Positions 25,201-33,605 of a DNA stretch of 64,000 bases are shown piece after piece (the stretch's first letter is position 1; every line of letters starts with the position of its first letter). The notes beneath the pieces are model-generated. The model ran no database searches. It had not been told where the DNA came from and saw only the letters and a program-made list of their open reading frames with translations. The position numbers were made by a program, and so were the translations under genes. The stretch lies in assembly GCF_015278125.1 (NCBI RefSeq), contig NZ_JADILO010000018.1, positions 16,648-80,647 on the forward strand, written 5' to 3'. The stretch comes from Vibrio fluminensis. GTDB lineage: Bacteria > Pseudomonadota > Gammaproteobacteria > Enterobacterales > Vibrionaceae.

Positions 25201-27083
25201 ACGATACCCTCTACGGTGGTTCCGGAGCAGATACCGCAGCCGGTGGTGTCGGTGATGATACCCTTTCCGGTGCAGGTGGTAACGACACCTTAAGTGGTGA
25301 ACAAGGTCAAGACCTCATCGATGCTGGGGAAGGCAACGATACAGTCTCTGGCGGCGATGATAATGACTTAATCTTCGGTGGTGCGGGTAACGACTCCCTA
25401 TCAGGTGACGACGGGGATGATGAGCTCTATTCGGGGACCGGTAATGATCAACTCGATGGTGGCTTGGGTGCAGACAAATTGGTTGCCGAAGGTGGCTCAA
25501 ACACGCTCTCTGGTGGTGCGGACGACGATATTCTGCTAGGTGGTAGTGGTGCTGACACCTTACTTGGCGGCGAAGGTGATGACTACATCGAAGATGATTC
25601 AGACAATAACACCATTGATGGCGGCACTGGACAAGACACCATCAAACTCTCTGGTGCTAACAACACTGTATTGGGTGCTGCAGGCGATGACACTATTGAT
25701 TCAACTGGCGCAGGGGCAAGTAATATTGATGGTGGCGAAGGCAACGATACCATCAAAGCATCAGGAGACAATAATGTCCTTGCAGGGGGACTTGGCAACG
25801 ACAATATTCAAGTCTCAGGCACAGGCTATAACCAAATTGATGGTGGCGAAGGTAACGATTCAATCACAGCACAGGGCGGCACGAATATTATCTCCGGCGG
25901 CTTAGGCAACGACTCTATTTCAGCGGCTAGTGGCACCAACACGATTGAAGGTGGTGAAGGTAACGACCAAATCACTACAGGTAGCGGGGTCGATGTGCTG
26001 CGTGGCGATGCTGGGCAAGACACGCTCAATGCTGGTGGTGGCAATGACTCACTTGATGGCGGCGTTGACAACGACAAGCTCTATGGCGGCTCTGGCGATG
26101 ATAACTTACAAGGTGGGGACGGCAATGACTCACTATGGGGACAGAACGATCAAGATACCTTAGCTGGCGGTCTAGGTAATGATTACCTCTCAGGAGGCTC
26201 AGGTAATGATACGCTACACGGCAATCAAGGCGACGATACTTTACGCGGTGATTCAGGTAACGATGAGCTTTGGGGCGGTGACGGCAGTGACAATCTAAGT
26301 GGCGGAGGCGGCAGCGACACACTATACGGCGAGGATGGCAATGATACCCTCTCCGGTAATGGAGGGAACGATATGCTTTATGGCGCAAAAGGCGATGACA
26401 AACTATCCGGCGGATCAGGTGAAGATTATGTCTCTGGTGGCGAAGGCAACGATACCCTAAGTGGTAACGACAATGCTGACACATTAGATGGCGGCATCGG
26501 CAATGACTCACTCTCAGGTGATTCGGGCGACGATACTTTGTTTGGTCAAACTGGTAACGACCTGCTCGACGGAGGTTCAGGTGTAGACCAACTCTTCGGT
26601 GGCGCAGGCAATGATACCTTGGTGTTCGATTCAGAAGAATTTGAAGCTGGCGAAAGTAATATGGTCCACTTTAGCGGTGGTGCTGACTTTGACGTTCTGT
26701 TAGTCGGCGACGACAACGACACCAATCTCATTGATATGAGCCACAACGCTTTCCAAGAATTGGAAGGCGTCAATATCAACTCTAGCGACACGGAGTTAGC
26801 GCTGGCTCTAGATAAGATCGCAGCCAATAACACCGCAGGTGAAACCGCAGGGCAATTCGTTTGCACTGGCGCAAGTAGTATTGATTTGAGTGGCTGGGGC
26901 TGGCAGTTGACTGAAAGCAACATCGAAATGAGTGATTCACTACAAAGCATCTACCAAGCAAGCAATATCGACACTGGCTCACTATACGGCTATCGCTTCG
27001 AAAATGACTCTGGGCAGGAAGTGGTGCTCTGGAGTGACTTAGACAGCAACGATATTAATTTCCCAGAAACGAATGATGTTTAA
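22221..27083 (+). CDS. Very large RTX-repeat calcium-binding protein, probable type I secretion substrate
   Basis: A 1620-residue acidic protein starting at an ATG with AGGAGAAGG upstream. There is no Sec signal. After a short run of degenerate repeats (residues 1-55), residues ~56-190 form a non-repetitive beta-rich domain (HTLKLDNFAVNQAVQTS, EITVQITDEQGNVIATHIATV). From ~190 to ~1467 the chain is almost entirely GGxGxDxLx-type nonapeptides, many of the form GGEGNDT. Each pair forms a Ca2+-binding parallel beta-roll. The last ~150 residues are non-repetitive and should hold the C-terminal type I secretion signal. No lipase, protease or pore-forming domain is present, so a structural or adhesive matrix role is more likely than a toxin. 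A T1SS pair is encoded just downstream on the other strand. Confidence 0.93.
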   Translation: MEGTKHDDVIVGTGEDDAVNSRAGNDEISTLAGDDFIAAGEGSDTILAGEGADTVLGDVEYELNEEQPAQNNDDHSWGTAATIYEHTSEQGEKTSHTLKLDNFAVNQAVQTSTSAGGFAEHDEITVQITDEQGNVIATHIATVDQSGQINVDIDIPENELPDNGSVVISFLDPQNNPISQIDDMNVQVRNIFNDTIDGGAGDDILKGQQGDDTIYGGEGNDFLDGDINNDTLHGGLGDDVLVGGAGEDTLYGDEGHDTLLGSDGNDKLYGGDGDDLLMGELGDDYLEGGDGNDTLIGDDGEDTLLGGEGHDKLFGGKGADSLTGNSGNDEIHGEDGDDTILAGEGNDFVLGGSGTDTISGGSGEDLLLGGDGDDIVSGDAGHDTLVGELGNDQLSGGEGNDTLYGDVGDDTLLGGSGDDQLYGGEGNDTIDGGEGNDIIHANEGIDTITTGLGDDQVYAGSGDDVIDTGEGRDTIFGETGNNTIDSGSDDDTIYTDSGNDAITSGAGHDTIYAGDGTNTLITGEGDDLMYAGSGADSITTDSGRDTIFAGDGDNTIDSGSDNDTVYAGSGSDSVLLGSGDDKAFTGDGTDTIYAGEGNDQVFAGGGDDKVYGEQGNNQLFGEAGNDELIAGINASELYGGSGKDSLLGSEEGDKLYGGSDDDTITANAGDDIIEGNDGNDTIDAGQGNDTAFGGQGGDHIIGGLGNDTLIGDGGDDTLLGGEGDDVLVGGKGADTLDGGTGRSEIYGEDGDDTIISADQDDLLSGGSGNDTINSGLGDDTVFAGSGDDTVNTGEGNDTVYGESGTNTINTGLGADTVYGGTDADTINSGDGVDQVYAGGGVDVIDAGDGDDHIDAGEGNDLVQGGAGNDALFGGGGNDELIGGEGYDFLAGGAGNDTIRDDGQDTVLGEQGDDTLYAAQTGSHNIFGGEGDDTIIGSDVADTLYGGADADTITGGGGDDVLFAGEGADNVDAGEGNDTVYGEAGSNTISLGSGNDTLYGGSGADTAAGGVGDDTLSGAGGNDTLSGEQGQDLIDAGEGNDTVSGGDDNDLIFGGAGNDSLSGDDGDDELYSGTGNDQLDGGLGADKLVAEGGSNTLSGGADDDILLGGSGADTLLGGEGDDYIEDDSDNNTIDGGTGQDTIKLSGANNTVLGAAGDDTIDSTGAGASNIDGGEGNDTIKASGDNNVLAGGLGNDNIQVSGTGYNQIDGGEGNDSITAQGGTNIISGGLGNDSISAASGTNTIEGGEGNDQITTGSGVDVLRGDAGQDTLNAGGGNDSLDGGVDNDKLYGGSGDDNLQGGDGNDSLWGQNDQDTLAGGLGNDYLSGGSGNDTLHGNQGDDTLRGDSGNDELWGGDGSDNLSGGGGSDTLYGEDGNDTLSGNGGNDMLYGAKGDDKLSGGSGEDYVSGGEGNDTLSGNDNADTLDGGIGNDSLSGDSGDDTLFGQTGNDLLDGGSGVDQLFGGAGNDTLVFDSEEFEAGESNMVHFSGGADFDVLLVGDDNDTNLIDMSHNAFQELEGVNINSSDTELALALDKIAANNTAGETAGQFVCTGASSIDLSGWGWQLTESNIEMSDSLQSIYQASNIDTGSLYGYRFENDSGQEVVLWSDLDSNDINFPETNDV

Positions 27084-27087
27084 AGGA

Positions 27088-27250
27088 ACGTAAAGCAGAG
27101 CTTTACTTACGGAACGCAAGCTACGGATTAGGGAACGCGGCGCATAGCGCCGCTTACGGGGAGCGGAACTAGAACGGAACTTAAAGCAGAGCTTTACTCA
27201 CGGAACGCAGGCTACGGATGCGGGAACGTAGAGCAAAGCTCTACTTACGG
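27088..27250. repeat. Block of covarying hairpin repeats after the RTX gene
   Basis: Four copies of a unit of the form G(G)GAAC(G/T)-stem-3 nt-stem'-CTTACGG or close to it. The stems differ but stay paired: TAAAGC/GCTTTA (twice), CGGCGC/GCGCCG and TAGAGC/GCTCTA. Between them recur variants of ACGGAACGCAGGCTACGGAT. The block starts directly after the RTX stop codon. It matches the reverse complement of the adjacent 45-bp array. Confidence 0.75.
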
Positions 27251-27251
27251 A

Positions 27252-27926
27252 GTGTTCTCACCTCCCGCAACCGTAAGAGAAGCAATCCGTAACGAAGTGT
27301 TCCCACATCCCGCATCAGTCAGCGAAGCATTCCGTAACGCAGTGTTCCCATATCCCGCATCCGTCAGCGAAGCATTCCGTAACGAAGTGTTCCCACATCC
27401 CGCATCAGTCAGCGAAGCATTCCGTAACGAAGCGTTCCCACATCCCGCATCCGTCAGCGAAGCGTTCCGTAACGCAGTGTTCTCACCTCACGCATCCGTG
27501 AGCGCAGCGTTCCGTAACGAAGTGTTCCCACCTCACGCTTCCGTGAGAGAAGCGCTCCGTAACGCAGTGTTCTCGAATCCCAAACCCGTAAGCGAAGCGC
27601 TCCATAACGCAGTGTTCCCACATCCCGTATCCGTAAACGAAGCGTTCCGTAACACAGTGTTCCCATATCCCGCATCAGTCAGCGAAGCATTCCGTAACGA
27701 AGTGTTCCCACATCCCTCATCCGTCAGCGAAGCGTTCCGTAACGAAGTGTTCCCACATCCCGCATCCGTAAGCGAAGCATTCCGTAACGAAGTGTTCCCA
27801 CCTCCCGCATCCGTAAGCAAAGCATTCCGTAACGAATTGTTCCCACATCACGCTTCCGTGAGCGAAGCGCTCCGTAACGCAGTGTTCCCACATCCCGCAT
27901 CCGTAAGCGCAGCGTTCCAATCTATA
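27252..27926. repeat. Tandem array of ~15 copies of a 45-bp repeat
   Basis: Fourteen complete 45-bp units and one partial unit. On the minus strand the core reads TTACGGAACGCTTCGCTTAC followed by GGATGCGGGATGTGGGAACA, with point differences between copies. Because 45 is a multiple of 3, long frames stay open on both strands; the plus frame repeats VFPHPASVSEAFRNE. I treat these frames as by-products: no good ribosome-binding site is seen, and several frames are open at once. The array fills the gap between the convergent RTX and zinc-ribbon genes. Confidence 0.9.
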
Positions 27927-28176
27927 CCAACTGCTTATAACACTTCTGCTCACAGTTAGGGCAATGATAGGCGTGGCGGTCGACTTTGGCGGCACAATGA
28001 GGACAATATCCATGTCTCCTATCTTGGCTGCACAGAATTAAAATCAGACCGATCGGGCCGAGAACATAACCAAGCAAAATGCCGGCGACAGTGTTGTTTT
28101 TGTAATACCCAACTATCGCGGAGACAAACATAAAAAAAGCATAGAAGCTTAACCAAAAAAGCATCTCATTACTCAT
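27922..28176 (-). CDS. Small membrane protein with C-terminal zinc ribbon
   Basis: An 84-residue protein. Two hydrophobic segments (residues ~5-25 and ~30-50: FWLSFYAFFMFVSAIVG, TVAGILLGYVLGPIGLILIL) are followed by a zinc-ribbon-like CPHC...CPNC motif (residues ~58-76), with an extra Cys after it. Its ATG overlaps the HlyD stop codon as TAATG, so it is translationally coupled to the secretion operon. The last codons run into the edge of the 45-bp repeat array. Function unknown; the coupling suggests it supports the type I transporter or its substrate. Confidence 0.75.
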   Translation of the reverse strand: MSNEMLFWLSFYAFFMFVSAIVGYYKNNTVAGILLGYVLGPIGLILILCSQDRRHGYCPHCAAKVDRHAYHCPNCEQKCYKQLV

Positions 28177-29483
28177 TATACTTCCCTCATCGCTTTATTT
28201 AATCCGACCATAATTGGGCTAACTAAGTAGTCCCATAGCGTTCTTTCCTCACCAAGGATCAAAACCTCAGTCAGCATGCCAGGATAAAGCTCTACACCAT
28301 GGTTAGTCGTTAAATTTTCAACCGCATCCGCGTCAAAACGAATGGTGACTAAATAACCTTGCGTTGCTTGCTCATCACCGCCCTGCACTACCCTATCAGC
28401 AGAAACATGCAACACTTGCCCTTCTACAGGTGGTGTATTGCGAGCACTGTAGGCGGTTAACCTCACTCTGGCATCCAAACCCGGTCTAACTACATCAATG
28501 TCTTTTGGCGAGACCACCGCTTCAACAATTAACTCATCACTATCAGGGACTATTTCCATCAAAACTTGTCCCGGCTTAATCACACCGCCAATACTTGCGA
28601 TGTTCATCCCCACCACTTTTCCTGCGAACTCGCTGCGAATTAATATTCTTTCACGAATATCCAAAGCCGTTTTGATCAGTTGCTGGACATCTCTTAGCTC
28701 ATCATTGACCGCCTTTAACTGAGTCGCGTATTCGCGTTGCAATTCGAGTACTTGATTGCGATAACTCTGATGTAAAGATTCCAGCTCTCGTTCAGTAACA
28801 TCAATGGTTAAGGTGATTTCCGCTAACTCAGCATCTATCCTTGCTTTATGTCGTAGCAACTCCAGCATACGGGTTTTTGAGACATAACCTTTATCGACCA
28901 ACCCTTTGGTCATCGCAACCTCTTGTTGAACTAAATCTCGTTGAGTTGCAATCGCTTTTTTTTGAAATTGATTACCTTTGATCTTCTCCTCAAACAGCGC
29001 CAATTTCTGCTGATATTGTGAATCAATCAACTGCTGCCGAAGTTTCGCCTGCTCAAACTGAACGTTTTCACTGCGAAGCAAACCGTCCACGACCAGCTCT
29101 TCATCGCTTGTTTCCAATAGATTTGACCAAGAAATTGTTGAACGACCTTCAGTTAATGCTCGCAAGCGTGCTTGTTGAGCAAGCAACGAATAGCTGCGGT
29201 AAAGAAAGCGACGATAATCAGCTTCTGCTTTAGTGTCCGAGAGTTCAATAAGCGCTTGGCCGATTTCTACCTGCTGCCCTTCTTTAACAAACACTTGTTT
29301 TACCCAACCACCTTGTAGATGTTGGATTTGTTTCCGCTTACTTTCGACGACTAGACTCCCCTGCGCAACAGATGCTGAGCTCAGCGCCATGTTCATAGAC
29401 CACCATAGAAAGCCTCCCACGGTAAAAAGCGAGACCAAGGTTCCAAGAATAATCAGGCGCTTAGTGCTAAATAAGTTTTCCAT
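28176..29483 (-). CDS. HlyD-family periplasmic adaptor of a type I secretion system
   Basis: A 435-residue membrane fusion protein. One inner-membrane segment (residues ~9-30, LIILGTLVSLFTVGGFLWW) is followed by a biotinyl-lipoyl-like half motif (SVAQGSLVVESKRKQIQHLQGGWVKQVFVKEGQQVEIGQALIEL), a long coiled coil (~95-290) and the second lipoyl half (IRSEFAGKVVGMNIASIGGVIKPGQVLMEIVPD). The C-terminal beta domain contains VRLTAYSARNTPPVEGQVLHVSAD. This fits the PrtE/LapC/HlyD group. Its ATG follows the ABC gene by 9 bp with a strong AAGGAGG site. No TolC-like outer-membrane channel is encoded in the window. Confidence 0.94.
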   Translation of the reverse strand: MENLFSTKRLIILGTLVSLFTVGGFLWWSMNMALSSASVAQGSLVVESKRKQIQHLQGGWVKQVFVKEGQQVEIGQALIELSDTKAEADYRRFLYRSYSLLAQQARLRALTEGRSTISWSNLLETSDEELVVDGLLRSENVQFEQAKLRQQLIDSQYQQKLALFEEKIKGNQFQKKAIATQRDLVQQEVAMTKGLVDKGYVSKTRMLELLRHKARIDAELAEITLTIDVTERELESLHQSYRNQVLELQREYATQLKAVNDELRDVQQLIKTALDIRERILIRSEFAGKVVGMNIASIGGVIKPGQVLMEIVPDSDELIVEAVVSPKDIDVVRPGLDARVRLTAYSARNTPPVEGQVLHVSADRVVQGGDEQATQGYLVTIRFDADAVENLTTNHGVELYPGMLTEVLILGEERTLWDYLVSPIMVGLNKAMREV

Positions 29484-29492
29484 AACGCCTCC

Positions 29493-31184
29493 TTAAGCGG
29501 TTTTTGTTTTGGGAGTAGAAACGCTTTCATTCTCTACATGCAAACCAAGAAACTGTTCACAAGTGCCCGCTTTTTCGACCTTGCCATCTTTAAGCTGTAT
29601 CACCCAGTCCATCTGACGCAGAAAGCCTGGTCGATGACTGATCATCACAACAGTGATTTGATTCTCTTTGCAATATTGCAGCACAATCGCGAGCGCAGTT
29701 TCCCCTTCAGGGTCGAGGTTTGAATTGGGTTCATCTAACACCAAAACTTTTGGGTTGGAATAAATGGCTCTAGCAAGTCCAATACGTTGCTTCTGACCAC
29801 CAGAGAGCAATACGCCTCCCTCGCCGATGTAAGTATCATATCCTTCGGGTAACGCGATAATCAGCTCATGAATACAAGCTAATTTCGCGGCGCGTACCAC
29901 CGCTTCATCATCTCCCACCGTGAATCGACAAATATTCTGCTTCACCGTGCCTGCCAAGAGGCCAACATGCTGAGGAAGATAGCCAATGTATTGACCAAAC
30001 TGGTTGAGATCCCACTTCTCAATGCTGGCGCCATCCACCATGATGTCACCCATGGTAGGTTGATAAATACCCATTAACAGCCCAGCTAACGTCGACTTAC
30101 CTGAACCAGAATTGCCCATCACTGCCAGTGCGTTGCCCGCTCCCAGTTTAAAATTGATGCCATGAATGGTCGGTTTACGCGCATGAGCGAATTTCAAACT
30201 CACATTGCTAAATTGAATCTCACCTTTGGGTTCGGGCAAAAGCGTTTTAGGGGAGGCATCGGTCTCAATAACAATCTGATTCAAACTCTGCCAAGATTTG
30301 AACGCGCTGTACCAAGACTTCCAGCCACTGACCGCACTCTCAAACGGACTCAGCACACGACCAATTAAGATTGAGCTTGCAATCACCGCTCCTATACCAA
30401 TATGTTGTCCTAGTGCAAGGTAAACGCCACAGGTTAAAACCGCGACTTGCAAAAGAGTACGAAAATAACGGCTAATCGCCAGTAATAGACTGGCGCGTGA
30501 ATTGACCAACCATTGTAAATTGAGTACCTGAGCATTAGTTTTTTGCCATGATTTACCCACATTCTCACTCATCCCCATCGCTTTAAGGGTCGGTGCGTTA
30601 CGCAGATAGTCGTTAAGCTCCATACTCACTCGTGCCGTTGTTTCTTGTGCCTCCGCACTCATCTTACGTCCACCAAGCATCATCGTAAGTGCCAGCAAGG
30701 CGAACACCACAACACCGGTTAAAGCAGCAAAACCGATATAAGGATGAAAACTAAACAACAGCAACAAAAACAGCGGAGTAAATGGTAAATCAAGAATAGA
30801 ACTGGTTGATGGCGAAACGAGAAAATTACGCAGCGTCGTCAAGTTGTGCAATGCATGCTTTTCTATGCGGTTCGCTTTTGAAGAGGCAGCAATACTTCTC
30901 GCTAGCAGGTCGCCGCTTAGGCTCGCATCAAGCTTCAGAGCAGAGCGCTGCATCAACATCGTGCGAATATGCTCCAACAACGCCTGTGAACTTACTAAGA
31001 ACAGAGTGATCAGTAGCAATGCGATTAACGTCTCTAGACTGGCACTGCTCATCACTCGATCGAATAGCTGCAAGCTGTATATTGGTACAGCAAGAACCAA
31101 TATATTAATACCAAAACTAAAGCCAATTGCAGCCCAAATTTCTTTCCTTACTGCAGTGAAAGGATCCTTTCTATTCTGATACAT
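29493..31184 (-). CDS. Type I secretion ABC transporter (permease-ATPase, PrtD-like)
   Basis: A 563-residue half transporter; an in-frame TTG two codons upstream of the ATG at 31182-31184 is an alternative start. Residues ~15-300 hold the transmembrane domain with about six helices (IGFSFGINILVLAVPIYSL, LIALLLITLFLVSSQALL, FTPLFLLLLFSFHPYIGFAALTG). The ATPase domain shows Walker A GNSGSGKST, signature LSGGQKQRIGLARA, Walker B VLVLDEP and the switch His in VVMISHRP. There is no N-terminal C39 peptidase-like domain, matching exporters of proteases and RTX-type proteins with uncleaved C-terminal signals. The RTX protein encoded next to it is the likely cargo. Confidence 0.94.
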   Translation of the reverse strand: MYQNRKDPFTAVRKEIWAAIGFSFGINILVLAVPIYSLQLFDRVMSSASLETLIALLLITLFLVSSQALLEHIRTMLMQRSALKLDASLSGDLLARSIAASSKANRIEKHALHNLTTLRNFLVSPSTSSILDLPFTPLFLLLLFSFHPYIGFAALTGVVVFALLALTMMLGGRKMSAEAQETTARVSMELNDYLRNAPTLKAMGMSENVGKSWQKTNAQVLNLQWLVNSRASLLLAISRYFRTLLQVAVLTCGVYLALGQHIGIGAVIASSILIGRVLSPFESAVSGWKSWYSAFKSWQSLNQIVIETDASPKTLLPEPKGEIQFSNVSLKFAHARKPTIHGINFKLGAGNALAVMGNSGSGKSTLAGLLMGIYQPTMGDIMVDGASIEKWDLNQFGQYIGYLPQHVGLLAGTVKQNICRFTVGDDEAVVRAAKLACIHELIIALPEGYDTYIGEGGVLLSGGQKQRIGLARAIYSNPKVLVLDEPNSNLDPEGETALAIVLQYCKENQITVVMISHRPGFLRQMDWVIQLKDGKVEKAGTCEQFLGLHVENESVSTPKTKTA

Positions 31185-31250
31185 ACTCAAGCCAACTTTG
31201 TTGCATATAGTTATTTAGTTGAGTATAGACACTGTTAACTGACTCGCTAG

Positions 31251-31886
31251 CTAAAGTAGTTGATACCTTTGGCTAATTTCATATCCCGTAATCGTTTCGC
31301 GATGGCTCTCTTTAATCACCCAATTAATAGGATTACGCACCCAGGGTTGCGGGTCATCGTATGGAAAATGGTTAATTACGCGTAACGCCACGACTTCCGT
31401 CCCAAGCGATTGACACGTCTCCACACAACGTTTTGCATGCCAAGCTTGGGCTATTACACCCATCTTATTCCCAAGCGCGACACCGTGCGCTTTTTGCGCG
31501 ACATCTAATGTGGTTTGATAACCCTCTTCCGCCAACACAACGAAACCCGAACTTTTACAATAGAGAGCGACCTCTTGTTGCACATAGAGTGGTATCTTCG
31601 GGTAACACTGAGAAATAACATCAACAATTTGAGCTAATTGAATATTGGTACTTGCTCCATCACCAAAAGAAAATCCAACAATAAACTCGGAATCTTCAAA
31701 CGAACCAAAATCATTTAAGAACAAGGGCTGACGAGAAAGGTAATCAAAGACTTTTTTTTGCGAGCCTTTATCCAAAGGATAATCACACTCAGCATATTGA
31801 AACTCAGGCAGTGCCCAACCACTCGAGTGATTGAATTCCGATAACGATGGATTAATAAACGCTGCAAACTGATAAAATTGACGCAT
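31251..31886 (-). CDS. Uncharacterised protein, possibly DUF218-like
   Basis: A 211-residue cytosolic protein without signal peptide or membrane segment. Two segments (FIVGFSFGDGAS and GVIAQAWHAKRCVETCQSLG) resemble the core of the DUF218 (SanA/YdcF) fold, where a glycine-rich loop and a 'VTxxxHxxR'-like segment occur, but the match is weak and I do not assign it. The gene follows no close partner: 66 bp separate it from the ABC gene downstream, on the same strand. It could be the first gene of the secretion operon. Confidence 0.5.
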   Translation of the reverse strand: MRQFYQFAAFINPSLSEFNHSSGWALPEFQYAECDYPLDKGSQKKVFDYLSRQPLFLNDFGSFEDSEFIVGFSFGDGASTNIQLAQIVDVISQCYPKIPLYVQQEVALYCKSSGFVVLAEEGYQTTLDVAQKAHGVALGNKMGVIAQAWHAKRCVETCQSLGTEVVALRVINHFPYDDPQPWVRNPINWVIKESHRETITGYEISQRYQLL

Positions 31887-32142
31887 TATGGCTACCTAAG
31901 AAAGCTTAAACCCAACTAGCCATTATCATTCGTTGATAAAAAATATAAGTATTTAAGGCGATTAGATGTTTGGCAAAGGCTTCTCAGCCCTTCTACCCTA
32001 TGTCCAAAATTAAACCAATTTTTTATAGTCTAGTCATCGCCGTCATCTCTGCCAGTACCATTTTATTTCTTTGAGCATAGCATCATTTAAAACTTGTATT
32101 ATCATTATGTTAGGACTCATGTTAAATGGAAGTAAGCATTTC

Positions 32143-33570
32143 ATGCCACCACATCGCTTATTAGCAATGATTCTAGGATCAACGGCTAGCTTGCCACTAT
32201 ATAGTTTGGCGAGCGAGAGCAGCGTTGCGGAAGAGATAAGCTTTTATGGTCAGCGTAGTGTCAATGCTAGCCAGCATGAAGAAAAATCCAAACAAGAGTT
32301 TTATCGCCGAGCCATCGCTCCGGTGATCGCCCCTTCAGAAAGCGATGTAGGAAAAGATGCAGAAAAAACAACCAAAGCGCATACTCCGCTAATCAAAGCG
32401 TCTACGCAAATCTCTCTATCACGCAATGAGTTGTTGTTAGCTAAAAAAGCCCAACACTACATTGAGACAAACTATCGAAAAGAAACAGGTTTGTGGGACT
32501 CAGTCCAAGGCTACCCTCATACCACTATGTGGGATATTGGCAGTGGGATTGGCGCTACCTTAGCACTTGAAGCCTTAGAGCTAAAAACAACAGAAGAAGT
32601 GCATATCGAGTTAACGCGGACACTCGCCACCTTACAAGCCATGCCACTCTACAAGAACCGACTTCCTAATCGTGAATACAACACCAAGACCGCCCTACCT
32701 TCCGGTAAGTTAAGCACCTCGAAAAGTAATGGTAACGGTTGGTCTGCTTTAGATATTGGTCGCCTATTAATCTGGCTAAAAATCCTCATTCAGATCCACC
32801 CTGAATTTCACGATCAAGTACTGGCAGTCGTGAATAAATGGCAATTAGATCAAGCCATTCACCAAGGTACCTTATTTGGTACCAAACTGCATAAAAACAA
32901 AGAGTACTATCGGCAAGAGGGTCGCCACGGGTATCTGCAATACGCCGCCAATGGCTTTGCGATGTTCGACTATCAAGTGACTCTGCCTGACTTAGAGAGT
33001 TTCATTTCAACGGTTAAAATCAATGGCACAAATCTCGAAATTGACACTCGTAATGTACCGTTTTTGACCAGCGATCCCTACGTATTAGCCAGCATTGAAT
33101 TTGGTCAAGATACACAATGGAATCAGATCAATACGATCTATCAATTGCATAAAGATAAATCTAAACAAGCAGGCACTCTCTACAGCTATGCGGAAGATGC
33201 AATGAGTAAAAACCCTTGGTTTGCTTACAACAATCTCTACTACTACGGTAAACCGTGGACGAGCGTAAGCCCTGCGGGTAAGGTTATCGAAAATCCTCAA
33301 ATTTTTAGCCACAAAGTGGCTATTGGCTTTAGTGTGCTATTTGATGACGAGTTTGCTCAAGATCTATTTGAATCTGTGCTAAATAACAGCTTACACGCCC
33401 GAAGTGTACCAACTGGTCAATATGAAAACGGGGGACTAAACACCTCATTCAACATCAATACCAACTCACTCGTTTTGGTCTCACTTTGGTTTAAACAAAA
33501 TGGCTACCAACCAATTTACCAAGTCACAAACCCGAGCCTGTTATCTAGCAAGCAACAAAATATCGACTAG
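32143..33570 (+). CDS. DUF3131 protein, exported (fourth paralogue)
   Basis: About 475 residues from the ATG at 32143, which follows GGAAG and gives a clean signal peptide (RLLAMILGSTASLPLYSLA). In-frame starts at 32071, 32107 and 32119 cannot be excluded. After a linker (~30-110), the DUF3131 blocks appear in divergent form: AQHYIETNYRKETGLWDSVQGYPHTTMWDIGSGI, LPNREYNTKT, GNGWSALDIGRLLIWL, QEGRHGYLQYAANGFAMF, PWFAYNNLYYYGKPW and NTNSLVLVSLWFKQNGY. The EGR-GY block is kept. It is followed after 35 bp by the hybrid kinase gene, so the two are probably co-transcribed; the DUF3131 protein may give the kinase a periplasmic cue. Confidence 0.8.
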   Translation: MPPHRLLAMILGSTASLPLYSLASESSVAEEISFYGQRSVNASQHEEKSKQEFYRRAIAPVIAPSESDVGKDAEKTTKAHTPLIKASTQISLSRNELLLAKKAQHYIETNYRKETGLWDSVQGYPHTTMWDIGSGIGATLALEALELKTTEEVHIELTRTLATLQAMPLYKNRLPNREYNTKTALPSGKLSTSKSNGNGWSALDIGRLLIWLKILIQIHPEFHDQVLAVVNKWQLDQAIHQGTLFGTKLHKNKEYYRQEGRHGYLQYAANGFAMFDYQVTLPDLESFISTVKINGTNLEIDTRNVPFLTSDPYVLASIEFGQDTQWNQINTIYQLHKDKSKQAGTLYSYAEDAMSKNPWFAYNNLYYYGKPWTSVSPAGKVIENPQIFSHKVAIGFSVLFDDEFAQDLFESVLNNSLHARSVPTGQYENGGLNTSFNINTNSLVLVSLWFKQNGYQPIYQVTNPSLLSSKQQNID

Positions 33571-33605
33571 GCTTTGAATATCAACAATAAATTAAGTTGC
33601 TCGTC

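Noticed and set aside
22538..26982. Many long frames antisense to, or out of frame with, the RTX gene
   Set aside because: They arise from the periodic GGxGxDxLx coding and have low-complexity translations with no ribosome-binding sites.
22221..27083. RTX toxin or haemolysin
   Set aside because: No pore-forming, acyl-lysine activation or catalytic domain is seen and no hlyC-like acyltransferase is nearby. The protein is nearly all calcium-binding roll.
27252..27926. CRISPR array
   Set aside because: Units are contiguous 45-bp tandem copies with no unique spacers, and no cas genes are present.
27252..27959. 235-codon plus-strand frame of 15-residue repeats (VFPHPASVSEAFRNE)
   Set aside because: It follows a GTG without a proper ribosome-binding site. 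The 45-bp unit keeps several frames open on both strands, and the related block next to it shows base-pairing rather than coding constraint. I annotate it as a DNA repeat.
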